Shown piece after piece: positions 1 through 8,521 of a stretch of 39,126 nucleotides of DNA. The notes under the pieces are model-generated. The model saw nothing but the letters and a program-made list of their open reading frames with translations. It ran no database searches and was not told where the DNA came from. Position 1 is the first letter of the stretch, and the number at the start of each line of letters is the position of its first letter. The DNA is from an uncultured Sphingorhabdus sp. (GTDB lineage Bacteria > Pseudomonadota > Alphaproteobacteria > Sphingomonadales > Sphingomonadaceae): assembly GCA_937944295.1 (NCBI GenBank), contig CALDZL010000162.1, forward strand, positions 1 through 39,126, in the 5' to 3' direction. Position numbers and translations under genes: made by a program.

Positions 1-575
1 ACGGCCACTGTTCCATAAACAACGACTGTTATGACCAGGCCGATTAATGCCAAAACCAGCCCTTGCAGCCACCAGACTTCATCCGCCACTTCAGACAGTG
101 CAATCGCCATAATTTCTGCGGACAATATCAAATCGGTACGGATCGCGCCCTTAACCATTTCTTCTTCGCGCTCTGGCCCGCTATCTAATGCTGCGGTTTC
201 ATGTACATTGGTTTCATCAACATGAAATAATTCCAATATCTTTTCCGCCGCCTCATAACAGAGAAAAAGCCCACCAATGATAAGGATAATCGGGATTAAA
301 AATGGCGCAAATTGCCCAAGCAAAACAGCTATCGGCAGCAAAATCACCATTTTATTGAATATTGATCCGCGCGCTATACGCCAAATCATAGGCAGTTCAC
401 GCGCAGGCGAAAAACCCGTAACATAGCTTGGCGTCACCGCGGCATCATCAATCACCACGCCAGCGGTTTTCGTACCAGCGCGCGCTGCGGCGGCGCCTAT
501 GTCATCGATTGAGGCCGCTGCGACCTTAGCAATAGCAGCAACATCATCCAATAAAGCGACTAATCCTGATGGCAC
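1..575 (-). CDS. DUF808 (YedI-like) inner-membrane protein, 3' end outside the window
   Basis: The minus strand reads MPSGLVALLDDVAAIAKVAA from a GTG codon at 575, which is the typical opening of the DUF808/YedI family. About 191 codons are present and the C-terminus runs off the left edge. A gly-rich amphipathic N-terminus (about residues 1-60) is followed by hydrophobic segments rich in I, L and G (near residues 70-100) and a charged loop with many E residues, then another hydrophobic stretch at the edge. The GTG start is supported by an AAGGA ribosome binding site about 9 bases upstream. The family is a predicted multi-pass membrane protein of unknown function. The gene stands alone here, with repeat-rich DNA upstream. 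Confidence 0.85.
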   Translation of the reverse strand, partial: MPSGLVALLDDVAAIAKVAAASIDDIGAAAARAGTKTAGVVIDDAAVTPSYVTGFSPARELPMIWRIARGSIFNKMVILLPIAVLLGQFAPFLIPIILIIGGLFLCYEAAEKILELFHVDETNVHETAALDSGPEREEEMVKGAIRTDLILSAEIMAIALSEVADEVWWLQGLVLALIGLVITVVVYGTVA

Positions 576-649
576 AACATTTTATCCTTAACATTCTTCA
601 TTTTATCGTTCTAATCTTTTTCAATTCTTACTTCTACTATTCCCACTAT

Positions 650-684
650 CGTCATTGCGAGTATAACGAAGCAATCTCCCTCAA
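650..684 (+). repeat. Dispersed repeat copy A (GTCATTGCGA...CGAAGCAATCT type)
   Basis: The sequence has GTCATTGCGAG at 651-661 and CGAAGCAATCTC at 667-678, the two conserved ends of a short dispersed repeat seen in many proteobacterial intergenic regions. It lies just past the stop codon of the GIY-YIG gene. Related copies occur at 1021-1060 (inverted) and 1153-1187. Confidence 0.7.
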
Positions 685-686
685 TA

Positions 687-980
687 TCACGCATGAACAA
701 TCTCACCATATAAATCCAGCCATTGCGGATTGAGCATTTCGATTAAGCCTATCTTTTTAGACCTAGACCCGCCTTTGATTTGCTTTTCACGCAATATCGC
801 TAATTCCATTGTGCTCGCTTGTTCATACCAAACCAATATTTTACAGCGATATTTCTTGGTAAACCCATCCGCAACACCCTCTTTATGTTGCCAAACGCGC
901 TGTTGTAAAGCAGAGGTCACACCCGTATATAATGTTCCATTGCATTTATTCGTCATAATATGGACACAGGGTTTTTTCAT
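687..980 (-). CDS. Small GIY-YIG domain protein (YhbQ/UPF0213-like)
   Basis: A 97-residue single-domain GIY-YIG protein. The first half-motif is VHIM (6-9, in place of the usual VYIL), the second is LYTG (17-20). R28 and H32 in the RVWQH helix follow, then the FTKKY strand region (40-44), and REKQIKGG...KKIGLIE (64-81), which carries the conserved glutamate and basic helix. NPQWLDLY (84-91) is the usual ending. Full length for the family. Stand-alone members of this group are presumed DNA-cleaving or DNA-binding proteins, mostly of unknown job. The gene has no operon partner and lies between two inverted copies of a dispersed repeat (650-684 and 1021-1060), which suggests a mobile or repeat-associated origin. 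Confidence 0.85.
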   Translation of the reverse strand: MKKPCVHIMTNKCNGTLYTGVTSALQQRVWQHKEGVADGFTKKYRCKILVWYEQASTMELAILREKQIKGGSRSKKIGLIEMLNPQWLDLYGEIVHA

Positions 981-1020
981 TGAAATACACTTATATAGTT
1001 ACGAATAAAACTGAGGAATA

Positions 1021-1060
1021 GCAGATTGCTTCGTCCAAAATAATTTGGCCTCGCAATGAC
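1021..1060 (-). repeat. Dispersed repeat copy B, inverted relative to copy A
   Basis: Read on the minus strand it begins GTCATTGCGAGG and ends GACGAAGCAATCTGC, matching copies A and C. The centre contains the small inverted repeat CCAAA/TTTGG (loop ATAA). It lies about 40 bases upstream of the GIY-YIG start codon, so copies A and B bracket that gene in opposite orientations. Confidence 0.75.
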
Positions 1061-1152
1061 AAAGTTAAATTTTAAATGGTTATGATTCCCTAACGTCATT
1101 ATCTTTTATTCAATCACTTCTTAATATCATTTACTACTTACACCTTGATTAT

Positions 1153-1187
1153 CGTTCATTGCGATTGCAACGAAGCAATCTGCTCAA
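1153..1187 (+). repeat. Dispersed repeat copy C (GTCATTGCGA...CGAAGCAATCT type)
   Basis: CGTTCATTGCGATTGCAA followed by CGAAGCAATCTGCTCAAT, in the same orientation as copy A, with one extra T in the leading arm. It lies in the gap between the GIY-YIG gene and the carboxylase gene. Confidence 0.65.
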
Positions 1188-1209
1188 TGCCATCCCTCAC
1201 TTCCACCAT

Positions 1210-1236
1210 CGTCATGCTGAACCTGTTTCAGTATCC
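1210..1236 (+). repeat. Second dispersed repeat family, copy D
   Basis: CGTCATGCTGAACCTGTTTC followed by AGTATCC. This is the CGTCATxCTGAACxTGTTTCAG type of short repeat common between genes in alphaproteobacteria. It is inverted relative to copy E at 1272-1297. The two can pair over about 18 of 22 positions. Confidence 0.7.
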
Positions 1237-1271
1237 ATTTATGAAACCAACGTAACTTTCTAATTTCAATA

Positions 1272-1297
1272 GACCCTGAAACAAGTTCAGGGTGACG
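1272..1297 (-). repeat. Second dispersed repeat family, copy E (inverted relative to D)
   Basis: GACCCTGAAACAAGTTCAGG followed by GTGACG. It holds its own hairpin, CCCTGAA / TTCAGGG with loop ACAAG, and is the reverse complement of the copy D type. It is 63 bases past the stop codon of the minus-strand carboxylase gene, where it could protect or end that transcript. There is no clear T tract, so I do not call it an intrinsic terminator. Confidence 0.7.
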
Positions 1298-1359
1298 AAT
1301 GAGTATGAAAGCAGACATAAATTTAATTTCTATCACCTCATGACGGGATATTGTCCAAT

Positions 1360-2892
1360 TTATAACGGAATATTGTCATGTTTTTTCCATGGGTTTTCTA
1401 ACTGTTTATTGCGTAATTTACGAAGGCCAAGCGCGATACGTTTGCGTGTATTATGCGGATGGATGATATCATCGATAAAGCCTTTTTGCGCCGCAATGAA
1501 AGGATTGGCAAAGCGGTCCTCATATTCGGCAGTGCGCGCCGCAATTTTTTTATCATCGCCAATGTCCGAGCGGAATATGATTTCCACCGCGCCCTTTGCG
1601 CCCATCACAGCAATTTCTGCGCTCGGCCATGCGTAATTCAGATCACCACGCAAATGCTTAGACGCCATGACGTCATAGGCCCCACCATAAGCTTTTCTGG
1701 TGATTATCGTGATTTTGGGTACGGTCGCTTCACCGTAAGCGAATAATAATTTCGCGCCATGTTTTATAATCCCGCCATATTCTTGCGAAGTACCTGGCAA
1801 GAACCCAGGCACATCGACAAAGGTCACAATGGGTATTCCAAACGCATCACAAAAGCGCACAAAGCGCCCTGCTTTTTTTGACGCATTAATATCTAAACAC
1901 CCTGCTAGAACCATCGGTTGATTGGCAATAATCCCCACAGTACGCCCTTCAATACGGCCAAATCCAATGATGATATTACCCGCATGATCGGGTTGCACTT
2001 CAAAGAAATCTTCCTCATCAACGGTCTTTTTGATGATTTCATGCATATCATAAGGTTGATTGGCATTATCGGGGATAATAGTGTCTAAGCTAGGAATTTC
2101 ACGCATCGCGTCATCGCCTGTGGGCCGCTCTGGATGCTCTGACCGGTTATTCTCTGGTAGAAAATCAAAGAAATCACGCGCCGCCAGTAAAGCCTCTATA
2201 TCATTATCATAAGCATTATCGGCCACACCCGATTTAGACGTATGCGTGGTTGCACCGCCCAATTCCTCCTGCGTTACCACTTCATTGGTGACGGTCTTTA
2301 CCACATCAGGGCCAGTCACAAACATATAGCTGCTATCTTTGACCATGAAGATAAAGTCGGTCATGGCTGGGGAATAAACCGCTCCTCCCGCACATGGCCC
2401 CATGATGAGGCTGATCTGCGGGACAACTCCCGATGCCAATACATTACGCTGAAACACCTCGGCATAGCCGCCCAAGGATGCCACGCCTTCTTGGATACGC
2501 GCACCGCCGCTATCATTAATGCCGATAATGGGCGCACCGACTTTCATGGCATTGTCCATTAATTTGCAGATTTTTTTGGCGTGGTTTTCAGATAGTGATC
2601 CTCCAAACACTGTGAAATCTTGGCTATAAACATATATAAGGCGGCCATTAATTGTACCGCTGCCCGTGACAACGCCATCACCAAGTATCTTGGTTTCTTC
2701 CATACCAAAATCAACGCAACCATGTTCAACATACATGTCAAACTCTTCAAAACTGCCTTCATCAAGCAAGACATTAATACGCTCGCGCGCCGTTAGCTTG
2801 CCCTTTTTATGCTGTGCATCGATACGCTTTTGACCGCCGCCCATTCGAGCAGCTTCACGTTTTTCTTCCAACTGCTCAACAATTTTGCTCAT
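1360..2892 (-). CDS. pccB: Acyl-CoA carboxylase beta (carboxyltransferase) subunit, propionyl-CoA carboxylase type
   Basis: Carries carboxyl groups from carboxybiotin to an acyl-CoA, most likely propionyl-CoA to give methylmalonyl-CoA, as part of an alpha/beta complex in the cytosol. The protein (510 residues from this start) has the family opening [20 protein letters not shown], the two crotonase-like halves, [34 protein letters not shown] and, in the C-terminal half, [18 protein letters not shown]-like and [19 protein letters not shown] motifs. Length matches the family. A second in-frame ATG lies 6 bases upstream (2898), but GGGGA is spaced 5 bases from the ATG at 2892 and abuts the upstream one, so I chose 2892. 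No biotin-carrying alpha subunit is in the window. The substrate is inferred from similarity; methylcrotonyl- or acetyl-CoA is less likely. Confidence 0.92.
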   Translation of the reverse strand: MSKIVEQLEEKREAARMGGGQKRIDAQHKKGKLTARERINVLLDEGSFEEFDMYVEHGCVDFGMEETKILGDGVVTGSGTINGRLIYVYSQDFTVFGGSLSENHAKKICKLMDNAMKVGAPIIGINDSGGARIQEGVASLGGYAEVFQRNVLASGVVPQISLIMGPCAGGAVYSPAMTDFIFMVKDSSYMFVTGPDVVKTVTNEVVTQEELGGATTHTSKSGVADNAYDNDIEALLAARDFFDFLPENNRSEHPERPTGDDAMREIPSLDTIIPDNANQPYDMHEIIKKTVDEEDFFEVQPDHAGNIIIGFGRIEGRTVGIIANQPMVLAGCLDINASKKAGRFVRFCDAFGIPIVTFVDVPGFLPGTSQEYGGIIKHGAKLLFAYGEATVPKITIITRKAYGGAYDVMASKHLRGDLNYAWPSAEIAVMGAKGAVEIIFRSDIGDDKKIAARTAEYEDRFANPFIAAQKGFIDDIIHPHNTRKRIALGLRKLRNKQLENPWKKHDNIPL

Positions 2893-2956
2893 ATGCATCC
2901 CCAGACATGGTTAGATTAAATAGAATTTAATCACGTAATTAAAATTCGGCAACTCT

Positions 2957-4303
2957 TTATTTCAAAAGCACCAATTCTTCTGCCATAGACGGATGCAGCG
3001 CAACCGTATTATCAAAGTCAGCCTTTGTCAGGCCTGCTACTACGCAAACAGCAGCAGCTTGGATAATCTCGGACGATTCGGGACCTATCATGTGGATACC
3101 CACCACCTTTTCATTATCACCAGCAGTCACCATTTTATAAAGGCCGCGCTCCATCCGTCCAGAAACTACATTTTTCATGGGCCTAAAATCGCTGCGATAG
3201 ACATTGACGCTATCACCATATTCATCGCGCGCCTGCTCTTCTGTCATGCCAACCGACGCGATAGGCGGGCTAGAGAATACCGCCGATGCAATATTATCAT
3301 AGCTTATGGTGCGCGGGTTACCCCCAAAAACCGTATCAGCAAAAGCATGGCCTTCACGAATGGCAACAGGCGTTAGTTGCACCCGATTGGTAACGTCACC
3401 TACGGCATAAATCGACGATACGGAGGATTGATTATATTCATCAACCTTGATCGCACCATATTTATCCAATGCAACGCCGACATCCTCTAGGCCAAGTCCC
3501 TTACTATTCGGCGTTCGGCCTGTTGCAACCAATACTTGATCAAATATCGCCGCATCACCGCCATCGCTGAATGAGACTTTGAGCGAACCACCATCTAATT
3601 TTTCAATTTTCTCCAGCGAGGCATTGAGCCGTAAATTCATATGTTTTGATTTGCTAATCTCAATCAAGCGGCCAACAATTTCCTGATCATAGCTACGCAA
3701 TAATACATCCGATCGATTAGCAAGCGTGACTTCGCTGCCAAAGGCATGAAATATACCTGCAAATTCATTGGCAATATAGCCGCCGCCAACAACCAACAAT
3801 CGTTTTGGTTGCTCTTCTAAATGAAATATTTCATTCGAAGTGATTGCATGTTCCGCCCCTTCACAGGATGCAGAAACTGGCCATCCGCCTGTGCAAACCA
3901 AGATGGTCTTAGCCGTGATCTTTTGGCCACTTGCGGTCTGCACTTCATTTGGACCTATAACCGTTGTGCGCTCCTTGATAAGGGTGACATCATGGCTGCC
4001 TAATGTCTCACCATATAATCCCTCAAGGCGATCAATGTCTTTTTGCACTAGATCACGCAGACGATCCCAATGAAAAACGGGATTTTCAATATCCCAGCCA
4101 AAGCTCTCCGCTTCGCTAAGATCCTCTGCAAAATGCGCACCATAAGATAGCATCTTTTTGGGAACACATCCCCGAATAACGCAAGTTCCACCAACGCGAT
4201 ATTCTTCTGCTAAGGCGACTTTAGCGCCATGTGATGTGGAAATACGCGCTGCTCTCACGCCGCCAGAACCTGCTCCAATGACAAATAGATCATAATCAAA
4301 CAT
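2957..4303 (-). CDS. gor: Glutathione-disulfide reductase
   Basis: NADPH-dependent flavoenzyme that reduces oxidised glutathione, in the cytosol. The FAD-binding GAGSGG motif is at residues 10-15. The redox-active disulfide is C41/C46 in GGTCVIRGCVPKK. The NADPH fold has VVGGGYIANEFAG followed by NRSDVLLRSYD, whose arginines suit NADPH over NADH. ATGRTPNS and YAVGDVTN are the usual FAD contacts. The C-terminal ALHPSMAEELV supplies the catalytic His-Glu pair. At 448 residues it is full length. It lies between the carboxylase and glucose-6-phosphate isomerase genes on the same strand, with gaps of 64 and 101 bases, so co-transcription is possible but unproven. Confidence 0.94.
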   Translation of the reverse strand: MFDYDLFVIGAGSGGVRAARISTSHGAKVALAEEYRVGGTCVIRGCVPKKMLSYGAHFAEDLSEAESFGWDIENPVFHWDRLRDLVQKDIDRLEGLYGETLGSHDVTLIKERTTVIGPNEVQTASGQKITAKTILVCTGGWPVSASCEGAEHAITSNEIFHLEEQPKRLLVVGGGYIANEFAGIFHAFGSEVTLANRSDVLLRSYDQEIVGRLIEISKSKHMNLRLNASLEKIEKLDGGSLKVSFSDGGDAAIFDQVLVATGRTPNSKGLGLEDVGVALDKYGAIKVDEYNQSSVSSIYAVGDVTNRVQLTPVAIREGHAFADTVFGGNPRTISYDNIASAVFSSPPIASVGMTEEQARDEYGDSVNVYRSDFRPMKNVVSGRMERGLYKMVTAGDNEKVVGIHMIGPESSEIIQAAAVCVVAGLTKADFDNTVALHPSMAEELVLLK

Positions 4304-4404
4304 AGCTCTTTCTTCCTTATAATTTTAAATAGTCTTTTGTAAAAATTGAATCGGTTAAATATCGACCAAAGGTAATATAATTACAATGCAAATTGGATAA
4401 ATAT

Positions 4405-5895
4405 TTATTCAAATGCAGCTTTCATCAACGCGCTTGTCGATGGATCAAAGCCCGATGGTCCATCTTGCGATATTTGCTTGGCAATTTCTTTGCCCAATTC
4501 AACACCAAATTGATCAAAGGGATTAATACCCAGCATCACTGCATTCACAAATGTCCGATGCTCATAATAAGCAAGCAGCGCACCCAATGCAGCAGGCGTT
4601 ACATCTTCTATCAAAATTGTAGTCGAAGGACGGTCACCTGCATAAGAACGAGCCTTATCATCATTGACTCGGCCCGCCATCAGTGCTGCCCCTTGCGCAA
4701 AACAATTGGTCAGCAAAGTTTCATGATGCACAGGATCAAAATCATGCCCAGGTGTTTTGCTGGCAATAAACTCAACGAGAATCAGATGCGTCCCTTGGTG
4801 CAGCAATTGAAAAACAGCATGCTGTGCATCGGTACCAACGCCGCCCCATGTAATTGGCGAAGATGCATAATCTATGTGCGCTCCCTCTGAGGTGACAGAT
4901 TTACCATTGGATTCCATCTCAAGCTGCTGCAAATAATCAGGCAAGAGACGCAAACGCTCATCATAAGCAAAAACAGCGCGCGTCTGTGCGCCTTTCACCT
5001 GTGTATAATAGAGATCCGCAAAAGCTGCCAGAACAGGAGCATTTTCGGCTATATCGCTATTGGCAAAATGGGCATCCATTGCCGATGCACCGTCTAATAT
5101 TGCACTATACACGTCCCAACCAAGACCTAGTGCGGCTGGAAAACCAATTGAACACCAGAGCGAATAACGTCCCCCTACATTTTCATTGAAAGGCAATATA
5201 CGGCTCTCATCAACACCAAATTCAAGCGCCTTTTCGGGATTCGCGGTCAGGGCAACGACACGGCCAAGCGTGTCCGTAACACCTCCTTCTTGCATCCAAT
5301 CCATAGCGCTTTGTGCGTTCATAAGTGTCTCGGTGGTGGTAAAAGTTTTCGATGCCACAGCCAATAATGTTTTTTGTGGATCAAAATCTTTGACGGCCTC
5401 TAACAAGGCAGCACCATCAACGTTCGACACAATCGCAACATCATATTTGGTATCTTCACGTCCCAACGCATCCATAAGCAATTTTGGACCAAGCGCACTA
5501 CCGCCAATGCCGACATGTAATATATGTTTAATTTCGCCCATAGCGCCTGCATCGATGGCCTCAATTAGAGCTTTCATACGCCCTTGTAGCAATTTGGCTT
5601 CTGTAACCGCCCGATCATCGCCTATACCGCGTTCGGCTATATGAAGCGCACTGCGTCCCTCTGTCGGATTAATAATATCACCCGATAATAGGGCTTTTCT
5701 CTTGCTCAATAGGTCCATTTCCTTTGCTATAGCCTGAAAAATATCTAATTCTTCATCTGACAAATGGGTTTTGCTAATATCAATCCGTAGTCCAGCAATG
5801 TCCTTTGTCATTTTAGTAACGCGTTGAGAATCTGATGCAAATAAATCCGCTATAGAGTGATGGTTACATGATTTAAGGGCATTCCAATTTGGCAT
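4405..5895 (-). CDS. pgi: Glucose-6-phosphate isomerase
   Basis: Interconverts glucose 6-phosphate and fructose 6-phosphate. Seen are the sugar-phosphate binding stretches HVGIGGSALGPKLLMDAL and VASKTFTTTETLMNAQ, the GGRYSLWCSIGFPAAL signature, LEMESNGKSV with the active-site glutamate, and the second family signature NPFDQFGVELGKEIAKQI near the C-terminus. At 496 residues it is shorter than the 549 of the E. coli enzyme, mainly at the N-terminus. It is transcribed away from lepB, with a 128-base intergenic region that carries an inverted repeat (5950-5968). Confidence 0.95.
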   Translation of the reverse strand: MPNWNALKSCNHHSIADLFASDSQRVTKMTKDIAGLRIDISKTHLSDEELDIFQAIAKEMDLLSKRKALLSGDIINPTEGRSALHIAERGIGDDRAVTEAKLLQGRMKALIEAIDAGAMGEIKHILHVGIGGSALGPKLLMDALGREDTKYDVAIVSNVDGAALLEAVKDFDPQKTLLAVASKTFTTTETLMNAQSAMDWMQEGGVTDTLGRVVALTANPEKALEFGVDESRILPFNENVGGRYSLWCSIGFPAALGLGWDVYSAILDGASAMDAHFANSDIAENAPVLAAFADLYYTQVKGAQTRAVFAYDERLRLLPDYLQQLEMESNGKSVTSEGAHIDYASSPITWGGVGTDAQHAVFQLLHQGTHLILVEFIASKTPGHDFDPVHHETLLTNCFAQGAALMAGRVNDDKARSYAGDRPSTTILIEDVTPAALGALLAYYEHRTFVNAVMLGINPFDQFGVELGKEIAKQISQDGPSGFDPSTSALMKAAFE

Positions 5896-5949
5896 TACGA
5901 ACTCCTAGAGTAATATTATTTATCAAAATTATGCACAACAGCATATATG

Positions 5950-5968
5950 TTATGGCCAATAGCCATAA
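5950..5968. promoter_or_regulatory. Perfect inverted repeat in the pgi-lepB divergent gap
   Basis: TTATGGC, spacer CAATA, GCCATAA: perfect 7-base arms at 5950-5956 and 5962-5968. It is placed 55 bases from the pgi start and 56 bases from the lepB start, almost midway, which suits an operator acting on divergent promoters. No regulator can be named from the sequence. Confidence 0.35.
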
Positions 5969-6023
5969 TGCTCTATAGAAAGCCAGCTAATGTTAAACCA
6001 AAATTTTATCGAGAATTTCTATT

Positions 6024-6938
6024 GTGACTGAAACATCAAAAAAAAATATAGATGTAAAACCAACAAATGACGCCAATAATGGTGAAATAGATGAGTGGCT
6101 GGACTTTGGCAAATTCCTCATAAAGCTGGTAATATTCATGCTCATATTACGCAGTTTCATTGTGTCACCATTCAATATCCCATCGGAATCTATGCACCCT
6201 AGGTTGCTTATTGGTGATTATATTTTGGTATCCAAATGGTCTTATGGCTATTCTAAAAATAGCTTACCTTTTAGCGCTCCATTGATTCCAGGACGTATTT
6301 TTGCATCAACCCCAGAAGTTGGTGATGTTGCTGTTTTCAAAGCACCACTAACGGGTGGTCAAGATTATATTAAACGGGTTATTGGTTTGCCTGGTGATAT
6401 TGTGCAAATGAAAAACGGCGTCCTATTCATCAATGGCAAGGCCATCAAAAAAGAGAGAATTGATGATTTTGTAATCCCAGTTAGCCAAGGACTATTGGAT
6501 AGCGCAGTTGCCACAGGTCGTCCAGAAGCACCTTGCTACAGGCCAGAGTTTGAACGCGATGCAGCGGATGGTGGCCGAGAATGTTTTTATCCGCGTTACC
6601 GCGAAACGCTGCCCAATGGCGTGACATATGAAATATTGGATTTATCGCCCATCAACCTTCTCGACAACACACAAGCTTATCAAGTGCCAAAAGGGAAATT
6701 ATTCCTAATGGGCGATAATAGAGACAGAAGCGCAGATAGCCGTTGCCCAGCAGAGGGTACGACTAAAATAATTGGATGTCGTCCAGAACCAGGAATCGCG
6801 ATTGGTCTTGTACCCCAAGAAAATTTGGTTGGTAAGGCCATGGTCACCGTATTTTCTACCGATGGATCGGCGCAATGGCTATTACCATGGACTTGGTTCA
6901 CGGCTGCACGCTTCAACCGAATTGGGGAAGGTTTTTGA
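6024..6938 (+). CDS. lepB: Signal peptidase I
   Basis: Cleaves signal peptides from exported proteins at the outer face of the inner membrane. A charged 27-residue N-terminus precedes one membrane segment (about 31-49). The catalytic serine is S56 in IPSESMHP and the general-base lysine is K117 in DYIKRVIGLPGD. GDNRDRSADSR is the conserved box near the C-terminus. The start is GTG (6024), with GAGAA 8 bases upstream; no ATG fits. Between GDNRDRSADSR and GLVPQENLVG lies an insert of about 20 residues holding two cysteines. Two more cysteines occur earlier (APCYRP and GRECFYP), so periplasmic disulfides are possible. It is the first gene of lepB-rnc-era; the rnc start overlaps its stop codon. 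Confidence 0.95.
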   Translation: MTETSKKNIDVKPTNDANNGEIDEWLDFGKFLIKLVIFMLILRSFIVSPFNIPSESMHPRLLIGDYILVSKWSYGYSKNSLPFSAPLIPGRIFASTPEVGDVAVFKAPLTGGQDYIKRVIGLPGDIVQMKNGVLFINGKAIKKERIDDFVIPVSQGLLDSAVATGRPEAPCYRPEFERDAADGGRECFYPRYRETLPNGVTYEILDLSPINLLDNTQAYQVPKGKLFLMGDNRDRSADSRCPAEGTTKIIGCRPEPGIAIGLVPQENLVGKAMVTVFSTDGSAQWLLPWTWFTAARFNRIGEGF

Positions 6939-7603
6939 ACACACTTACGTTTGAAAAATTTATAGAGCAATTGCTGGGATATAAACCCAGAAATATCACA
7001 CCCTTTAAACGTGCTTTCACTCATGGAAGCACGGGCGAAGAAGATTATCAACGATTAGAATTTCTGGGTGATCGTGTGTTGGGGTTAATTATTGCTCAGC
7101 ATATTTATGAGCGCTTCCCCAAAGAACCCGAAGGCAGCCTTTCCCAAAGATTAAACCTATTGGTATCAGGAAAAACATGCGCAAAAGTGGCCCGTAAAAT
7201 AGGAGTTCAACCACATATCATATTGGGAAAACAAGCCCGTGACGATGGTGCAAGAGAGAGTGATAATGTCCTTGGTGATATTATGGAATCGCTTATAGGT
7301 GCGCTCTATTTAGACCAAGGGTTAGTCGCTAGCCGCATATTTATTGAAAAACATTGGGGTGATTTAATCGGCAATGAAAAAAATATCGCTAAGCATCCTA
7401 AATCCGATTTACAAGAATGGTGCGCTAGCAATAATCGAAAAATGCCTGTCTATGAATTGGTTGAAAAAAGCGGCCCGCCGCACGCAACACTCTTTACAAT
7501 TTCCGTAACTGTCAAAGGCTATGATAGCGTAACAGCACAAGCCAATAGCAAGCAAGCTGCGCAAACGGTGGCAGCTGCGAAATTTTTGGAACAACATATA
7601 TGA
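6935..7603 (+). CDS. rnc: Ribonuclease III
   Basis: Double-strand-specific endoribonuclease that processes rRNA and mRNA. From the TTG at 6935 the protein is 222 residues, the normal family length: an N-terminal RNase III domain with the RLEFLGDRVLG signature (residues 40-50, metal-binding D46), a second metal site in DNVLGDIMESLIGALY, and a C-terminal double-stranded RNA binding domain (about 150-222). The reading frame is open further upstream inside lepB, but that part does not look like RNase III. The TTG overlaps the lepB stop (TTGA), and a GGGGA ribosome site lies 6 bases before it, so the two are probably translationally coupled. Confidence 0.93.
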   Translation: MNTLTFEKFIEQLLGYKPRNITPFKRAFTHGSTGEEDYQRLEFLGDRVLGLIIAQHIYERFPKEPEGSLSQRLNLLVSGKTCAKVARKIGVQPHIILGKQARDDGARESDNVLGDIMESLIGALYLDQGLVASRIFIEKHWGDLIGNEKNIAKHPKSDLQEWCASNNRKMPVYELVEKSGPPHATLFTISVTVKGYDSVTAQANSKQAAQTVAAAKFLEQHI

Positions 7604-8502
7604 ATGAAACGCAGCAGCATTGCGGCACAGTGGCCGTAATTGGGGCGCCGAACGCAGGAAAGTCAACATTGGTTAATGCATTGGTTGGTCAAAAAGTCGC
7701 CATCACTAGCCCAAAAGCGCAAACTACGCGCAGCAAAATTATGGGCATAGCGCTGCACGAAAATACCCAGATAATTTTGATTGATACACCCGGTATTTTT
7801 GATCCAAACCGCAGGCTTGACCGCGCTATGGTGGCCGCTGCGAAAAATGGGTCTACCGACGCAGATATTATTGCCGTGGTCGTTGATGGACGTGCAGGTG
7901 CAGGCGAAAAAGTAGAGCGCGTCTTAGAGACTTTAGAGCATCGTAAAGAGCCCAAATGGCTAATCCTCAATAAGGTGGATATTGCCCGCAAAGATAAATT
8001 ATTATTGCTCACCGACAAGATTATTAAGGCACAAGAATTTGACCAAATATTCTATATCAGCGCCCAAACAGGCGATGGATTAGAAGAATTAAAGACAGCC
8101 TTTGCAGCGCAAATGCCCGAAGGTCCATGGCATTTCCCCGAAGAACAAGTATCCGATGTTAGCGAGCGATTATTAGCGTCTGAAATAACGCGCGAACAAT
8201 TATATCGGCAATTGCATCAAGAGTTACCCTATGCATCCACAGTTGAAACGGAAAAATATAGCGAACGCGAAGATGGCTCTATTGAAATTCACCAGCAAAT
8301 ATTGGTCGAACGCCCTACCCAGCGCGCTATAATTTTGGGCAAAGGCGGCTCCATGATTAAATCAATCGGCGAAACAGCGCGCAAAGAATTATCCGAACTT
8401 ATGCAAGTGCGCGTGCATCTTTACCTCCATGTAAAGGTAAAAGAAAATTGGGATGAGGATCGTGCCGTTTATAATGACATTGGCCTTGATTGGGTGGAAT
8501 AG
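7600..8502 (+). CDS. era: GTPase Era
   Basis: Essential GTPase that binds 16S rRNA and helps mature the 30S subunit. The N-terminal G domain has GAPNAGKST (15-23), the DTPG switch II motif and NKVD. The C-terminal KH domain contains AIILGKGGSMIKSIG followed by the typical HLYLHVKVKENW strand. Full length at 300 residues. Its ATG overlaps the rnc stop by 4 bases (ATGA), completing the coupled lepB-rnc-era operon. It converges on topA with 19 bases between stops and no visible terminator hairpin. Confidence 0.97.
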   Translation: MNETQQHCGTVAVIGAPNAGKSTLVNALVGQKVAITSPKAQTTRSKIMGIALHENTQIILIDTPGIFDPNRRLDRAMVAAAKNGSTDADIIAVVVDGRAGAGEKVERVLETLEHRKEPKWLILNKVDIARKDKLLLLTDKIIKAQEFDQIFYISAQTGDGLEELKTAFAAQMPEGPWHFPEEQVSDVSERLLASEITREQLYRQLHQELPYASTVETEKYSEREDGSIEIHQQILVERPTQRAIILGKGGSMIKSIGETARKELSELMQVRVHLYLHVKVKENWDEDRAVYNDIGLDWVE

Positions 8503-8521
8503 AACTAAATGCCCTATCTCA

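Larger units (their letters stand above)
981..1359. other. 379-base gene-free region filled with dispersed repeats
   Basis: No convincing gene is present between the GIY-YIG start and the end of the acyl-CoA carboxylase gene. The stretch carries an inverted copy of the GTCATTGCGA repeat (1021-1060), a direct copy (1153-1187), and an inverted pair of a second repeat family (1210-1236 and 1272-1297). The remaining DNA is AT-rich without recognisable signals. Repeats at 1210-1297 lie downstream of the minus-strand carboxylase gene and may end or stabilise its transcript. Confidence 0.6.
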
